This document shows positions 31,742-39,518 of a stretch of DNA of 64,000 nt, in pieces. How positions within the stretch are numbered: the first letter of the stretch is position 1; each line of letters starts with the position of its first letter. The notes beneath the pieces are model-generated. The model had not been told where the DNA came from, did no database searches, and worked only from the letters and a program-made list of their open reading frames with translations. The stretch is from JACVRW01 sp963825345. GTDB taxonomy: Bacteria > Actinomycetota > Thermoleophilia > Solirubrobacterales > Thermoleophilaceae. The translations under genes were made by a program, and so were the position numbers. The stretch covers positions 248,001 to 312,000 of the forward strand of contig CAWGSQ010000005.1 of assembly GCA_963825345.1 (NCBI GenBank), in the 5' to 3' direction.

Positions 31742-32025
31742 GAGGCACCCGGGCTCGGGACCCGGAAGCCGCCGTCGGCCGCATCCGGTGCCTGCTCGAG
31801 CGCTTTCTCGCGCGGCAGGCTTGGCCGCGGCACGTCCTCGCGCAGCACGTTCGTGAGGTCGACCACGTGCGAGGTCGGCTCGACGCCCTCGAGGTCGAGC
31901 TCGTTCATCGTCTCCACGTGGCCGAGGATCTTCGAGAGCTCCTCGGCGATGCGGTCGACCTCGTCGTCCGTCACCTTCAGCCGCGCGAGCTTGGCGACGT
32001 GCAGCACCTGGTCCCTGTCGATCAT
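31738..32025 (-). CDS. gatC: Asp-tRNA(Asn)/Glu-tRNA(Gln) amidotransferase subunit C
   Basis: 95 residues that wrap the GatA-GatB interface. The start MIDRDQVLHVAKLARLKVTD and the following segment to ILGHVETMNELDLEGVEPTSH are canonical, as is the C-terminal region with LREDVPRPSL. It leads the gatCAB operon, with coupled starts throughout. A TACAAT box lies 8 nt before its ATG and shares its TA step with a TANNNT box of the divergent methyltransferase gene. Confidence 0.95.
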   Translation of the reverse strand: MIDRDQVLHVAKLARLKVTDDEVDRIAEELSKILGHVETMNELDLEGVEPTSHVVDLTNVLREDVPRPSLPREKALEQAPDAADGGFRVPSPGAS

Positions 32026-32033
32026 CGCGGCCG

Positions 32034-32043
32034 ATTGTAGGTT
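32034..32043. promoter_or_regulatory. bidirectional -10 element (gatC / methyltransferase)
   Basis: The 10-mer ATTGTAGGTT contains TACAAT on the minus strand (32034-32039, 8 nt to the gatC ATG) and TAGGTT on the plus strand (32038-32043, 6 nt to a GTG at 32050). The two hexamers share the central TA. Both point to leaderless transcripts. Confidence 0.6.
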
Positions 32044-32049
32044 GTGGCC

Positions 32050-32664
32050 GTGGCGAGACGGGTGGTCGACGACGACATGCGCTGGTACTACGACAAGCGC
32101 GCCGCCGAGTACGACGACTGGTGGTTAGGCAGGGGCCTGTTCGCGGGACGGCCGCGACCCGGCTGGTCGGAGGAGGTGGCGCAGCTCGTCTCCCTGCTCG
32201 GCTCGCTGCCACCCGCACACACCCTCGACGTGGCGTGCGGAACCGGTTTTCTCACCCGCCACCTGCCCGGCGAGGTGGTCGGGCTCGACCAGAGTGACGC
32301 GATGCTGGAGGTTGCCCGCGCGCGCATGCCGGGCGTGCGCGTGCTGCAGGGCGACGCCGTGCCGCTCCCCTTCGTCGACGGGGATTTCGATCGAGTCTTC
32401 ACGAGCCACTTCTACGGGCACCTGGTGCCCGAGGAGCGCGAGCCGTTCCTCGACGAGGCGAGGCGCGTCGGCGGGCAGCTCGTAATCGTGGATTCGGCCC
32501 TGCGAGACGATGTTCCGCCGGAGGAGCACCAGGAGCGTGTCCTGAACGACGGCTCGCGACACACGGTCTACAAGCGCTTCTTCGCCCCGGAGGAGCTCGC
32601 CGCGGAGCTGGGCGACGGCCGCGTGCTGCATGCGGGACGCTGGTTCGTGGTGGTCGCGGCATAG
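32050..32664 (+). CDS. class I SAM-dependent methyltransferase
   Basis: 204 residues from the GTG at 32050. A WYYDKRAAEYDDWW start is followed by SAM-binding motif I, TLDVACGTGFLTRHL (about 60-75), an acidic end of strand 2 (VVGLDQSDAMLEVAR), VLQGDAVPLPFVDGDFDRVF and a helical cap. The substrate is unknown; the overall form is that of UbiE/Methyltransf_11 enzymes. Upstream GTG (32044) and downstream ATG (32077) starts are also possible; 32050 is preferred because TAGGTT stands 6 nt before it. The next gene starts 2 nt after its stop. Confidence 0.85.
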   Translation: MARRVVDDDMRWYYDKRAAEYDDWWLGRGLFAGRPRPGWSEEVAQLVSLLGSLPPAHTLDVACGTGFLTRHLPGEVVGLDQSDAMLEVARARMPGVRVLQGDAVPLPFVDGDFDRVFTSHFYGHLVPEEREPFLDEARRVGGQLVIVDSALRDDVPPEEHQERVLNDGSRHTVYKRFFAPEELAAELGDGRVLHAGRWFVVVAA

Positions 32665-32666
32665 CC

Positions 32667-33098
32667 GTGCGGATCGAGGAGGTCACGTCGGCGCACCCGG
32701 AGCTCGTCGAGTCGCTGCGCGGGCTGATCGCCCAGCTCTCGCCGGCCGCGCCACCTCCGACGGACGCCGACATCCAGGAGATCGTGGACTCGCCCTCCAC
32801 CCGTCTGCTCGTTGCCCGGAGCGACGACGGCGCCGTCATGGGCTCGCTGACGCTCGTCCAGTTCAGGATTCCCACGGGCGTCGGCGTCTGGATCGAGGAC
32901 GTGGTGGTGAACGAGTCGGCGCGCGGCCAGGGGACCGGCGAGGCACTCGTGCGCGAGGGCGTCCGGCTCGCCGAGGCCGCCGGGGCGAGCGCGGTCAACC
33001 TGACCTCGCGTCCGGACCGCGCCGCGGCGAACCGCCTCTACCAGCGCCTCGGCTTCGAGCGCCGAGAGACGAACGTCTACCGGCTGGAGCTGTCCTAG
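32667..33098 (+). CDS. GNAT-family N-acetyltransferase
   Basis: 143 residues, a single GNAT domain. The core is GVGVWIEDVVVNESARGQG followed by TGEALVREGVRLAEAAGA, giving the acetyl-CoA loop R-x-x-G-x-G; RPDRAAANRLYQRLGFERRE forms the final helix-strand. The acceptor is unknown. GTG start 2 nt after the methyltransferase stop, so the two form an operon. Its TAG shares a CTAG with the stop of the convergent thioesterase gene. Confidence 0.88.
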   Translation: MRIEEVTSAHPELVESLRGLIAQLSPAAPPPTDADIQEIVDSPSTRLLVARSDDGAVMGSLTLVQFRIPTGVGVWIEDVVVNESARGQGTGEALVREGVRLAEAAGASAVNLTSRPDRAAANRLYQRLGFERRETNVYRLELS

Positions 33099-33466
33099 CC
33101 GCCGAAGTTCGAGCGCTCGATCACGCGGCGCTCGTGAGTGCCGACGCCGATGGTGCGCTCGCCGTCCCGCACCTCGACGTCGAAGCGGAGCTTGCGCTCG
33201 TCCACCACCTCACGCAGCCTCGCGGTGACCGTGCAGGTTGCGCCCTCGGCGGCCGCGGCCACGTGCTTGATGCAGACCTCGAAGCCCACGGTGGCCTTGC
33301 CGTCGCCGAGGTTCTCCCAGCTGAGGATGCTGGCGCAGCGCTCCATCATCGCGATCATGCCGGGGGTCGAGAGAACCTTCACCGGGAGCGTGCCGCGCAC
33401 ATCGGTGAGAAGGTTGCCCTCGGCGGTGAACTCGTCGGTGCGCTCGATGCCGGGCTCAAGCGTCAT
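33095..33466 (-). CDS. hotdog-fold thioesterase (FlK-like)
   Basis: 123 residues resembling the small fluoroacetyl-CoA-thioesterase-type hotdog proteins. Conserved points are VKVLSTPGMIAMMERCA (with the Thr and Glu used in catalysis), VGFEVCIKHVAAAAEGATC (His) and a FDVEVRDGERTIGVGTHERR ending. Physiological substrates of this broad family are unknown; housekeeping acyl-CoA hydrolysis is most likely. The upstream membrane-protein gene ends 4 nt inside its start, so it is coupled. Confidence 0.85.
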   Translation of the reverse strand: MTLEPGIERTDEFTAEGNLLTDVRGTLPVKVLSTPGMIAMMERCASILSWENLGDGKATVGFEVCIKHVAAAAEGATCTVTARLREVVDERKLRFDVEVRDGERTIGVGTHERRVIERSNFGG

Positions 33467-33999
33467 GCGGCCGGGCGAGGCGGAGCTGCGGCGGGGGCGG
33501 GCTCGCGCAGGGACGTGGCGCAGGCGAAGGCCATCACGCCGAGCACGCCTAGGGCGAGCGGAGCGCCGATCTTGACCGTCGTCAGCTCGTCGAAGCCGGG
33601 TTCCTGGATGATCCGGTAGAGGATGAGCAGGGCCGTGATGGATGCCGCCAGGCCCGCGACACCGAACGGCCCGAGCCCCTCCGAGCGACGGCCGCTCGCG
33701 CGCCAGAATGCCGCCCCCACGCCGAGCGCGCTGGTGGCCAGCAAACCGATCAGGATGATCCGGTCGATCAGGCCGTCGTCCTCCTGCCAGGCGTTGCGCT
33801 CCTGGGCCTCCGCGAGGGCGGCGGCGTCGTGCTCGACCTCGCGGCGCTCCTGGGCGTCGCTGTTGCCCGCCTGCTCCTGGATCTGACGCGCCTCCTCCCC
33901 GCGCGTCGTGCTGTACCAGTCCGGCGCCGTGGTGAACAGCAGCGCAAGGGCGGCCACGAACACGACCCAGTCGGCCGGCCGCAGCCGCTCGAAGGTCAC
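33463..33999 (-). CDS. membrane protein with central coiled coil
   Basis: 178 residues from a GTG that overlaps the upstream stop by 4 nt. An N-terminal helix (PADWVVFVAALALLF) is followed by a charged coiled-coil stretch (about 35-70, Glu/Gln/Ala-rich: EEARQIQEQAGNSDAQERRE) and three further helices. The C-terminus is Pro/Ala-rich. Its layout resembles the partner encoded just upstream; the pair probably arose together. No known family is recognised. The frame is open upstream only as antisense-like noise. Confidence 0.8.
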   Translation of the reverse strand: MTFERLRPADWVVFVAALALLFTTAPDWYSTTRGEEARQIQEQAGNSDAQERREVEHDAAALAEAQERNAWQEDDGLIDRIILIGLLATSALGVGAAFWRASGRRSEGLGPFGVAGLAASITALLILYRIIQEPGFDELTTVKIGAPLALGVLGVMAFACATSLREPAPAAAPPRPAA

Positions 34000-34487
34000 G
34001 AACCGGCCTCGGGGCGCGGCGGCGAGAGCGTCTCGACCTCGCGCTGGTGTGCCACGGGCACGCCGGTGAGATCCGTGTGCCGGTCCCCGCGCGTGAGCCG
34101 CTCGTCGCGCATGGCCAGCAGGCCGGCGGCGACGACGCCCAGCGTGGCGGCGAGCGCCACCCACAGACCCCACTCGCGCCCGTTGGCCCAGTCGGGCATG
34201 TTCAGGACGCGGATCAGCACGAGCACAACGGCGAGCAGACCGACGAGCGCGGTGAGCGACTCGTGCGCGAGCGGAACGGCCGGCACGCGCTGGAACGCTG
34301 TTACGAGCGGGATCGCGAGCGCCGAGAGCGCCACGATGGCGAGCACGATGTCGAGGGCACCGAGCGACTCCCAACCGGTGCGCGAGCCCGCGTCATCGGC
34401 GTACCAGGGCAGGAACAATGCCACGAGCAGCACGAGCCCGGAGAGTCCGGCGAGCCATTCGCCGGAGCGCAGCCTTCGCAGATCCAT
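33996..34487 (-). CDS. four-helix membrane protein
   Basis: 163 residues. It starts MDLRRLRSGEWLAGLSGLVL, then LFLPWYADDAGSRTGWESL, a loop typical of small actinobacterial membrane proteins with extracytoplasmic tryptophans, then three more helices and a polar tail. First gene of the unit 34487 to 33095. TACGCT stands 8 nt before the ATG. No function is assigned. Confidence 0.82.
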   Translation of the reverse strand: MDLRRLRSGEWLAGLSGLVLLVALFLPWYADDAGSRTGWESLGALDIVLAIVALSALAIPLVTAFQRVPAVPLAHESLTALVGLLAVVLVLIRVLNMPDWANGREWGLWVALAATLGVVAAGLLAMRDERLTRGDRHTDLTGVPVAHQREVETLSPPRPEAGS

Positions 34488-34495
34488 GCGGCGGG

Positions 34496-34501
34496 AGCGT
34501 A
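34496..34501 (-). promoter_or_regulatory. -10 box TACGCT for the membrane-protein/thioesterase unit
   Basis: TACGCT on the minus strand with 8 nt to the ATG at 34487, in the 21-bp gap after folD. No Shine-Dalgarno site. Confidence 0.55.
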
Positions 34502-34508
34502 CCGGCGA

Positions 34509-35348
34509 TCAGGCGCCGCGGGCGCGGGCGGCCTTCAGCGTGTTCACGAGCAGCATCGCGCGGGTCATCGGGCCGACCCCGCCCGGCACGGGCGTGATGG
34601 CTCGGGCCCGCTCGCTGGCGGCCTCGAAGTCCACGTCGCCGACGAGGCCGTCGTCCGTGCGGTTCGTGCCCACGTCGATCACCACTGCCCCCTCTCCGAC
34701 CATGTCGCCGGTCACGAGGCCCGCGGACCCAACCGCTGCCACCAGCACGTCGGCCTCCCGGCACACGGCCGGCAGGTCGCGCGTGCGCGAATGGCAGTGC
34801 GTGACCGTGGCATTCGCTCCGAGCAGCAGTTGGGCCATCGGCTTGCCCACCAGGATCGAGCGGCCAAGCACCACGGCCCTCGCGCCCGACAGCTCCACGC
34901 CGGCCTCCTCGAGCAGCCTCATCACACCGGCGGGCGTGCAGGGCACCATCGCCTCCTCGCGTCCGTGCATCAGCAGGCCGGCGTTAGCGGTGGTGAGGCC
35001 GTCCACGTCCTTCGACGGGTCGATGAGCGAGATGAATTCGTCCTGGTCGAGCGCGTCCGGCAGCGGGAGTTGGAGCAGGATGCCGTCCACGCGCTCGTCG
35101 GCGTTCAGCGAGCGGATCAGCTCCGCGAGCTCGTCGGGGGCCACGTCGGCGCCCGGCTCGTGGTGGAAGGACTCGATTCCGACCTCCGCCGAGTCCTCGC
35201 GCTTCATGCGGACGTAGACCGCCGAGGCGGGATCGTCGCCCACGAGGATCGTCGCGAGCCCCGGCTGACGGTCCATGGCCTCTACCTCGCGCCTGACCTC
35301 CTCGCGCACCTTCGCCGCAACAGCCTTGCCGTCGATGATCTGGGCCAT
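34509..35348 (-). CDS. folD: bifunctional methylenetetrahydrofolate dehydrogenase / cyclohydrolase
   Basis: 279 residues. FolD interconverts 5,10-methylene- and 10-formyl-tetrahydrofolate with NADP. Visible are YVRMKREDSAEVGIES (catalytic Lys), ILLQLPLPDALDQDEFI, DVDGLTTANAGLLMHG, the nucleotide site VVLGRSILVGKPMAQLLL, and PGGVGPMTRAMLLVNT at the C-terminus. It supplies one-carbon units and links to serine made by the serA pathway. TAGGCT lies 9 nt before the ATG. Confidence 0.97.
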   Translation of the reverse strand: MAQIIDGKAVAAKVREEVRREVEAMDRQPGLATILVGDDPASAVYVRMKREDSAEVGIESFHHEPGADVAPDELAELIRSLNADERVDGILLQLPLPDALDQDEFISLIDPSKDVDGLTTANAGLLMHGREEAMVPCTPAGVMRLLEEAGVELSGARAVVLGRSILVGKPMAQLLLGANATVTHCHSRTRDLPAVCREADVLVAAVGSAGLVTGDMVGEGAVVIDVGTNRTDDGLVGDVDFEAASERARAITPVPGGVGPMTRAMLLVNTLKAARARGA

Positions 35349-35357
35349 GGGCGCGGC

Positions 35358-35363
35358 AGCCTA
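35358..35363 (-). promoter_or_regulatory. -10 box TAGGCT for folD
   Basis: TAGGCT on the minus strand, 9 nt from the folD ATG, in the 30-bp gap after the helicase gene. Confidence 0.55.
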
Positions 35364-35378
35364 TCCGTGAGACCCGGG

Positions 35379-38300
35379 CTAGCGTCGCTTCAGCGGTGCG
35401 TAGTCGGCCATCAGCTTGCGCTCGGAGCGGTCGCCTGCAAAGCGGACCACGACGAGGCCACCGGGCTCGATGCCCACCACCACGCCGTCGCCGAACTGGG
35501 CGTGCACCACGTCGTCGCCGAGTGAGAACGAGGCGCGGCCGCCGCCCCCATCGCCGCCGCGGGGCTCGGGAGCCGACGCGCCGCCGCCCCACGTTGCCGC
35601 GGCCGCTGGCCCGGTCGGAGCCTCCTCGTCACGGTCGGTGAACTCCACCGGGATCTCGTCGATGAAGCGGCTGCGCAGGTTCCAGTCGCGTCCGCCGAAG
35701 AGCATTCGCGTTCGCGCGTGCGTGAGGTAGAGCTCGCGCTTCGCTCGGGTGATGCCCACGTAGGCGAGCCGCCGCTCCTCCTCGAGGTCGCCCGACTCGA
35801 TCGAGCGCATGTGCGGAAACACGCCGTCCTCGAGCCCGATGATGAAGACGATCCCGAACTCGAGGCCCTTCGCGTTGTGGAGGGTCATAAGCGTGACGAT
35901 GCCCTCGTCGTCGCGCAGGTTGTCCTGCTCGGAGAAGAGCGCGAGCTGCTGGAGGAACTCCTCGACCGAGCCCTCCTCGGCGGTGGCGTCGTACTCGCGC
36001 GCCACGCCCACGAGCTCCTCGAGGTTCTCGAGCCGGCCCTGCGCCTCGATCGTGCGCTCGGCCTGGAGAGCCTCGGTGTATCCGCTCTCCTCGAGCGTCT
36101 CCGCAAGCACGTCCCCCACTCCGGCGCCGGCCTCCACCCGCTCGCGCAGGCGCTCCATCACGGACATGAAGCGTCCCACTGACCGGATCGCGGCCGAAGC
36201 GAGGCCGGGAACGGACTCGGGTTCCGCCGCCACGTCCCAGATCGGCTCACCGATCGTGTTCGCGTATCCCACCAGCCGTCCCTGGGTCGTGTTCCCGATG
36301 CCGCGCCGCGGCGAGTTCACCGCGCGCCCGAACGCAACTGTGTCAGCGGGGTTCACCAGCAGTGTCAGGTACGCGAGCGCATCCTTGATCTCAGCGCGCT
36401 CGTAGAAGCGCGTGCCGCCGATCACCTGGTAGCCCACGCCGTAGCGCACCAGCATGTCCTCGAGCACACGGCTCTGCGCGTTGGTGCGGTAGAAGACCGC
36501 GATCTCGTCGCGCGACTCGCCCTGCTCCACGAGCCGCTCGATCTCGGACACGACGAAGCGCGCCTCGGCATGCTCGTCCTCGAGCTCCCGCACATGCACC
36601 GGGTCGCCCTCGCCGAGCTCCGACCAGAGGAACTTGTCCTTGCGCTGGCGGTTGTTGGCGATCACGCCGTTGGACGCGTTGAGAATCGTCTGCGTCGAGC
36701 GATAGTTCTGCTCGAGCTTTACGACCTCGGCATCGGGGAAGTCCCTCTCAAAGCCAAGGATGTTCTGGATGTCGGCTCCGCGGAAGCCGTAGACCGAGTT
36801 GTGAGTCAGAAGGCCGTTGGCGATGAAGTTGTGGGTGTCCTCGACGTCAAGGTCGTAGACCGAAGCGGCCAACTTGACCCGTTCCACCTCCTCGACGAGC
36901 TCGTAGGACCCGTCCTCCGCAAACATGACCATCCCGCGCCGCACGGAAGCCGCCGGCATGAAGGGCAGTGACTTGTGCCCGAGCCGAGCCATCTGCCGAA
37001 CCGTCACCGGTGTCGCCGTCTGAATGCGGTCCACGACGTCCATTGCCCTGCCGTAGTCATTGAAGGCGGACTCATAGCGCCAGCTCTCGCTTCCGCTCTT
37101 TGCGCTTCGCACCGAGAGCCCGAAGGTCTCCAGGGCGGTCCGAACCGCGGGATCACGCCCGCCGATCGCCACCTGGTGCATCGGCCGCCTGCCTCGGCGG
37201 TCGCCGCAGAGTGTGACCGTCACGTTCCGCCGGCGGCCGTCGTGGGTTCGCGGGATGTGATGCGGATGCTCGAAGCTCAGACCGTGGTCCGCAAGCAGCT
37301 GCAGGCCCGTGGCGACCGTTGGAAAGCTTGCAAAGGCTTCGTCGATCAGACGCTGGTCGGAGCTGACACCCTCGTCGCTCCGGCCGCGCTTCCGGGCAAC
37401 GAACGGCAGCGTAGGGATGCGATACCGAAGCGAGAGCTCCAGCTCCGCAGCGCGCGCTTGGGCCTGCGACTCGTGGGTTGAAACCACCCACGCGGCGTCC
37501 GCATGCTCTTGAACCGAGCGCAGATGAACGCCGCTCACAACGGTTGCGTCTCGTTCTGGGTAGGTACGCGTCGTTCCTATCCGGAAGCCCTTGTCACCGC
37601 GGTACATCGCGTAGGTCATGTAGAGCTTGGGTGTGAGCTCGCGGTGGTAACCGGCGAAATGCACGTGCTCTGGCGTGCTTATCAGCCGCCGACCGCTTTC
37701 CGTGGTGATGACCACGCCTTCTGAGGCCATGCTGCGGTGGGTGCGGAGGACTTTGGCGGGACGGAAATCGCCGCTGCCGTAGCTCGAGAGCACGAGGTCC
37801 CCGGCCTCCACGTCCTCGATCGGCTTGGCGGAGCCGTCGGCCATCGTGATCGGCGTACCACCGACGAGGCATTGATCGTCGTCTCCGACCACGCAGAGGT
37901 TCCGGCTCTCCTCCGTGAGCAGCTGCAACCAGCGGTACTGGGCGTGGTTCGTGTCCTGGTACTCGTCGACCAGGACGTGGCGGAAGGAGCGGCAGTAGCG
38001 GTCGCGCACCTCCTCGTACAGCTCGAAGAGGTTGACTGCGCGGAAGAGCAAGTCGTCGAAGTCCATCGCGTTGGCAGCGTGGAGGCGCTTCTCGTAGAGG
38101 TCGTAGACGTCCGCGGTCGTCTGCTCGAAGAAGGTGGACACCTTCAGCCGGTAGGCCTCGGCGTCCAGAAGCGCGTTCTTTGCATCCGAGATCTGGCGGC
38201 GGATGCCGCGCGGGGCGAAGCGCTTGGGGTCGATGTCGAGCTCGTCGATGCACGCCTTCACGAGCCGCAGCGAATCCTGCTCGTCGTAGATCGTGAAGCC

Positions 38301-38636
38301 GCGCGTGTAGCCGAGCTTCTCCGCCTCGGCGCGCAGGATCCGGGCACAGGCCGAGTGGAAGGTCATCACCCACATCGCCCGGGCGCGGTTGCCCACGAGC
38401 TGCTGCACGCGCTCGCGCATCTCCTGCGCGGCCTTGTTGGTGAAGGTGATGGCGAGGATCTCGCCCGGTCGCGCCTGGCCGCTTCCCACCAGGTGCGCGA
38501 TGCGGCGCGTGAGCACGCGGGTCTTGCCTGAGCCGGCGCCGGCGAGGATGAGCAGGGGCCCCTCGCCGTGCAGAACGGCTTCGCGCTGGGGCTCGTTGAG
38601 TCCCTCGAGCAGCGCTTCGCTGGCAGTGGCTTCCAC
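35379..38636 (-). CDS. pcrA: UvrD/PcrA-family DNA helicase interrupted by an intein
   Basis: SF1A 3'-5' helicase for repair and replication restart. From the GTG at 38636 it is 1085 residues: N-extein 1-255, intein 256-613, C-extein 614-1085, giving a mature helicase of 727. Walker A is LAGAGSGKT near 31-39 and motif II is DEYQDTNH. The intein splits motif III between GDDDQ and SVYGFRGAD. Motifs IV-VI (YRSTQTILNASNGV, TMTLHNAKGLEF-like, ERRLAYVGITRAKREL) follow. The C-terminal ~50 residues form the PcrA Tudor-like domain, DDVVHAQFGDGVVVGIEPGG. GTG 38636 is preferred to TTG 38639 because TATCCT lies 7 nt upstream of it. Confidence 0.95.
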   Translation of the reverse strand: MEATASEALLEGLNEPQREAVLHGEGPLLILAGAGSGKTRVLTRRIAHLVGSGQARPGEILAITFTNKAAQEMRERVQQLVGNRARAMWVMTFHSACARILRAEAEKLGYTRGFTIYDEQDSLRLVKACIDELDIDPKRFAPRGIRRQISDAKNALLDAEAYRLKVSTFFEQTTADVYDLYEKRLHAANAMDFDDLLFRAVNLFELYEEVRDRYCRSFRHVLVDEYQDTNHAQYRWLQLLTEESRNLCVVGDDDQCLVGGTPITMADGSAKPIEDVEAGDLVLSSYGSGDFRPAKVLRTHRSMASEGVVITTESGRRLISTPEHVHFAGYHRELTPKLYMTYAMYRGDKGFRIGTTRTYPERDATVVSGVHLRSVQEHADAAWVVSTHESQAQARAAELELSLRYRIPTLPFVARKRGRSDEGVSSDQRLIDEAFASFPTVATGLQLLADHGLSFEHPHHIPRTHDGRRRNVTVTLCGDRRGRRPMHQVAIGGRDPAVRTALETFGLSVRSAKSGSESWRYESAFNDYGRAMDVVDRIQTATPVTVRQMARLGHKSLPFMPAASVRRGMVMFAEDGSYELVEEVERVKLAASVYDLDVEDTHNFIANGLLTHNSVYGFRGADIQNILGFERDFPDAEVVKLEQNYRSTQTILNASNGVIANNRQRKDKFLWSELGEGDPVHVRELEDEHAEARFVVSEIERLVEQGESRDEIAVFYRTNAQSRVLEDMLVRYGVGYQVIGGTRFYERAEIKDALAYLTLLVNPADTVAFGRAVNSPRRGIGNTTQGRLVGYANTIGEPIWDVAAEPESVPGLASAAIRSVGRFMSVMERLRERVEAGAGVGDVLAETLEESGYTEALQAERTIEAQGRLENLEELVGVAREYDATAEEGSVEEFLQQLALFSEQDNLRDDEGIVTLMTLHNAKGLEFGIVFIIGLEDGVFPHMRSIESGDLEEERRLAYVGITRAKRELYLTHARTRMLFGGRDWNLRSRFIDEIPVEFTDRDEEAPTGPAAAATWGGGASAPEPRGGDGGGGRASFSLGDDVVHAQFGDGVVVGIEPGGLVVVRFAGDRSERKLMADYAPLKRR
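36798..37871 (-). other. intein (358 residues) in the helicase motif III site
   Basis: Block A begins with Cys1 (CLVGGTPITMADGSAKPIED), block B is RRLISTPEHVHFAG with the TxxH signature, block F is VYDLDVEDTHNFIANG, and block G is LLTHN with the penultimate His and terminal Asn, followed by Ser as first C-extein residue. All class 1 splicing residues are therefore present, and splicing is expected. The size far exceeds a mini-intein, and no LAGLIDADG motif is visible. The stretch looks lower in GC and has more A/T-ending codons than the flanking exteins, suggesting lateral arrival. Confidence 0.92.
37392..37634 (-). other. GIY-YIG-like segment within the intein
   Basis: Intein residues 80-160 read TPKLYMTYAMYRGDKGFRIG and then TTRTYPERDA, with 10 residues between the MTY and RIG triplets, an Arg eight residues further on, and a late Glu in AAELELSLRYRIPTLPF. 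This spacing matches the GIY-(X10-11)-YIG, Arg, Glu pattern of GIY-YIG nucleases, although the second Tyr is replaced by Arg. Domain assignment is an inference from spacing; activity is uncertain. Confidence 0.45.
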
Positions 38637-38643
38637 CAATCCG

Positions 38644-38649
38644 AGGATA
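38644..38649 (-). promoter_or_regulatory. -10 box TATCCT for the helicase gene
   Basis: TATCCT on the minus strand with 7 nt to GTG 38636 but only 4 nt to TTG 38639. It decides the start in favour of the GTG. Confidence 0.55.
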
Positions 38650-38666
38650 GAGCCGGCCCCGGCGCG

Positions 38667-39518
38667 CTAGAGGTCCCGGCGCGCGAAACCTGCTCGTGCC
38701 GCGGCGCCCACCAAGCCGAGGTAGGCCAATGCCCAGAGCCACAGACCCGGACCCGAATCCTGCGCTCCTCCGAACGGGCCGAGTTGGACGATCACACCGG
38801 TCACGCCCGCTGCATCCTCTGTCAACGCGTGCAGCCCGCCCTGGTAGAGGGCCTCGAACGGCAGCACCCAGGACGAGATCTTCGCCACATCCTGGAGCGT
38901 CTGCACCGCGAGGGCGTCGCCGATCTGGCCGAGCAATCCGGCCGCCAGGCCGGCGCCGAAGATCATGAAAACGGCGATGCCGTTGGCGGTGGAGGACAGG
39001 AACACGGAGCCGAGCAGCGACAGCGCAGCGATCACGAGCACCCCCAGCACCAGCCCGGCGCCGGGGGTCACCGGGTCGTCCGGCCACCAATCGCCGGTGA
39101 TGCCGGTGATCACCATTGCGCCGATGTAGACCGCGATCACGTAGGCCGCGCAAACCACGGCGGCCCCGACATAGCGACCGAGCAGGAGGCTCGTCCTTCC
39201 CACCGGTCTCACCACAATCGGCTGGAGCAGCCCACGCTCGGCGTCGCCGCGCACCGCGCCGAGTGTGAGGAACACGCCGAGCACGGTGCCGAGGAAGAGC
39301 GTGGTGAACATCGCCAGGCCGAAGAGCGTGGAGCCCACCAGCACGCGCTCGTCGAGCTGGTCGTCTGCCTCGAGCGCGTTCACCTCGTCGAAGCTGACCG
39401 CCGTTCCAAGCGCATAGAGCGCGAGGAACCCGACGGTAAGGATGAGCACCACGAGGATCACCCGCCTGCGAACCGCCTCACGCAGGGCGTAGCGGGCCAC
39501 AATCAGGACGCCGGTCAC
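38667..39518 (-). CDS. ABC transporter permease (NosY/ABC-2 type)
   Basis: 283 residues from the GTG at 39518. Six hydrophobic segments in the ABC-2 layout: an N-terminal helix after ALREAVRRR, a long extracytoplasmic loop (EVNALEADDQLDERVL), then five helices, including FTTLFLGTVLGVFLTLGAVR with the conserved ERGLLQPIVVRPVGRTSLLL cytoplasmic loop. The last helix is followed by ARRDL. Pairs with the ATPase encoded upstream, whose stop overlaps its start by 4 nt. The substrate is unknown; NosY-like permeases also serve in copper-site assembly, but no nos genes are present. Confidence 0.9.
   Translation of the reverse strand: MTGVLIVARYALREAVRRRVILVVLILTVGFLALYALGTAVSFDEVNALEADDQLDERVLVGSTLFGLAMFTTLFLGTVLGVFLTLGAVRGDAERGLLQPIVVRPVGRTSLLLGRYVGAAVVCAAYVIAVYIGAMVITGITGDWWPDDPVTPGAGLVLGVLVIAALSLLGSVFLSSTANGIAVFMIFGAGLAAGLLGQIGDALAVQTLQDVAKISSWVLPFEALYQGGLHALTEDAAGVTGVIVQLGPFGGAQDSGPGLWLWALAYLGLVGAAARAGFARRDL

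Noticed and set aside
36798..37871. A LAGLIDADG homing endonuclease in the intein
   Set aside because: No pair of LAGLIDADG-like helices could be found between splicing blocks B and F.
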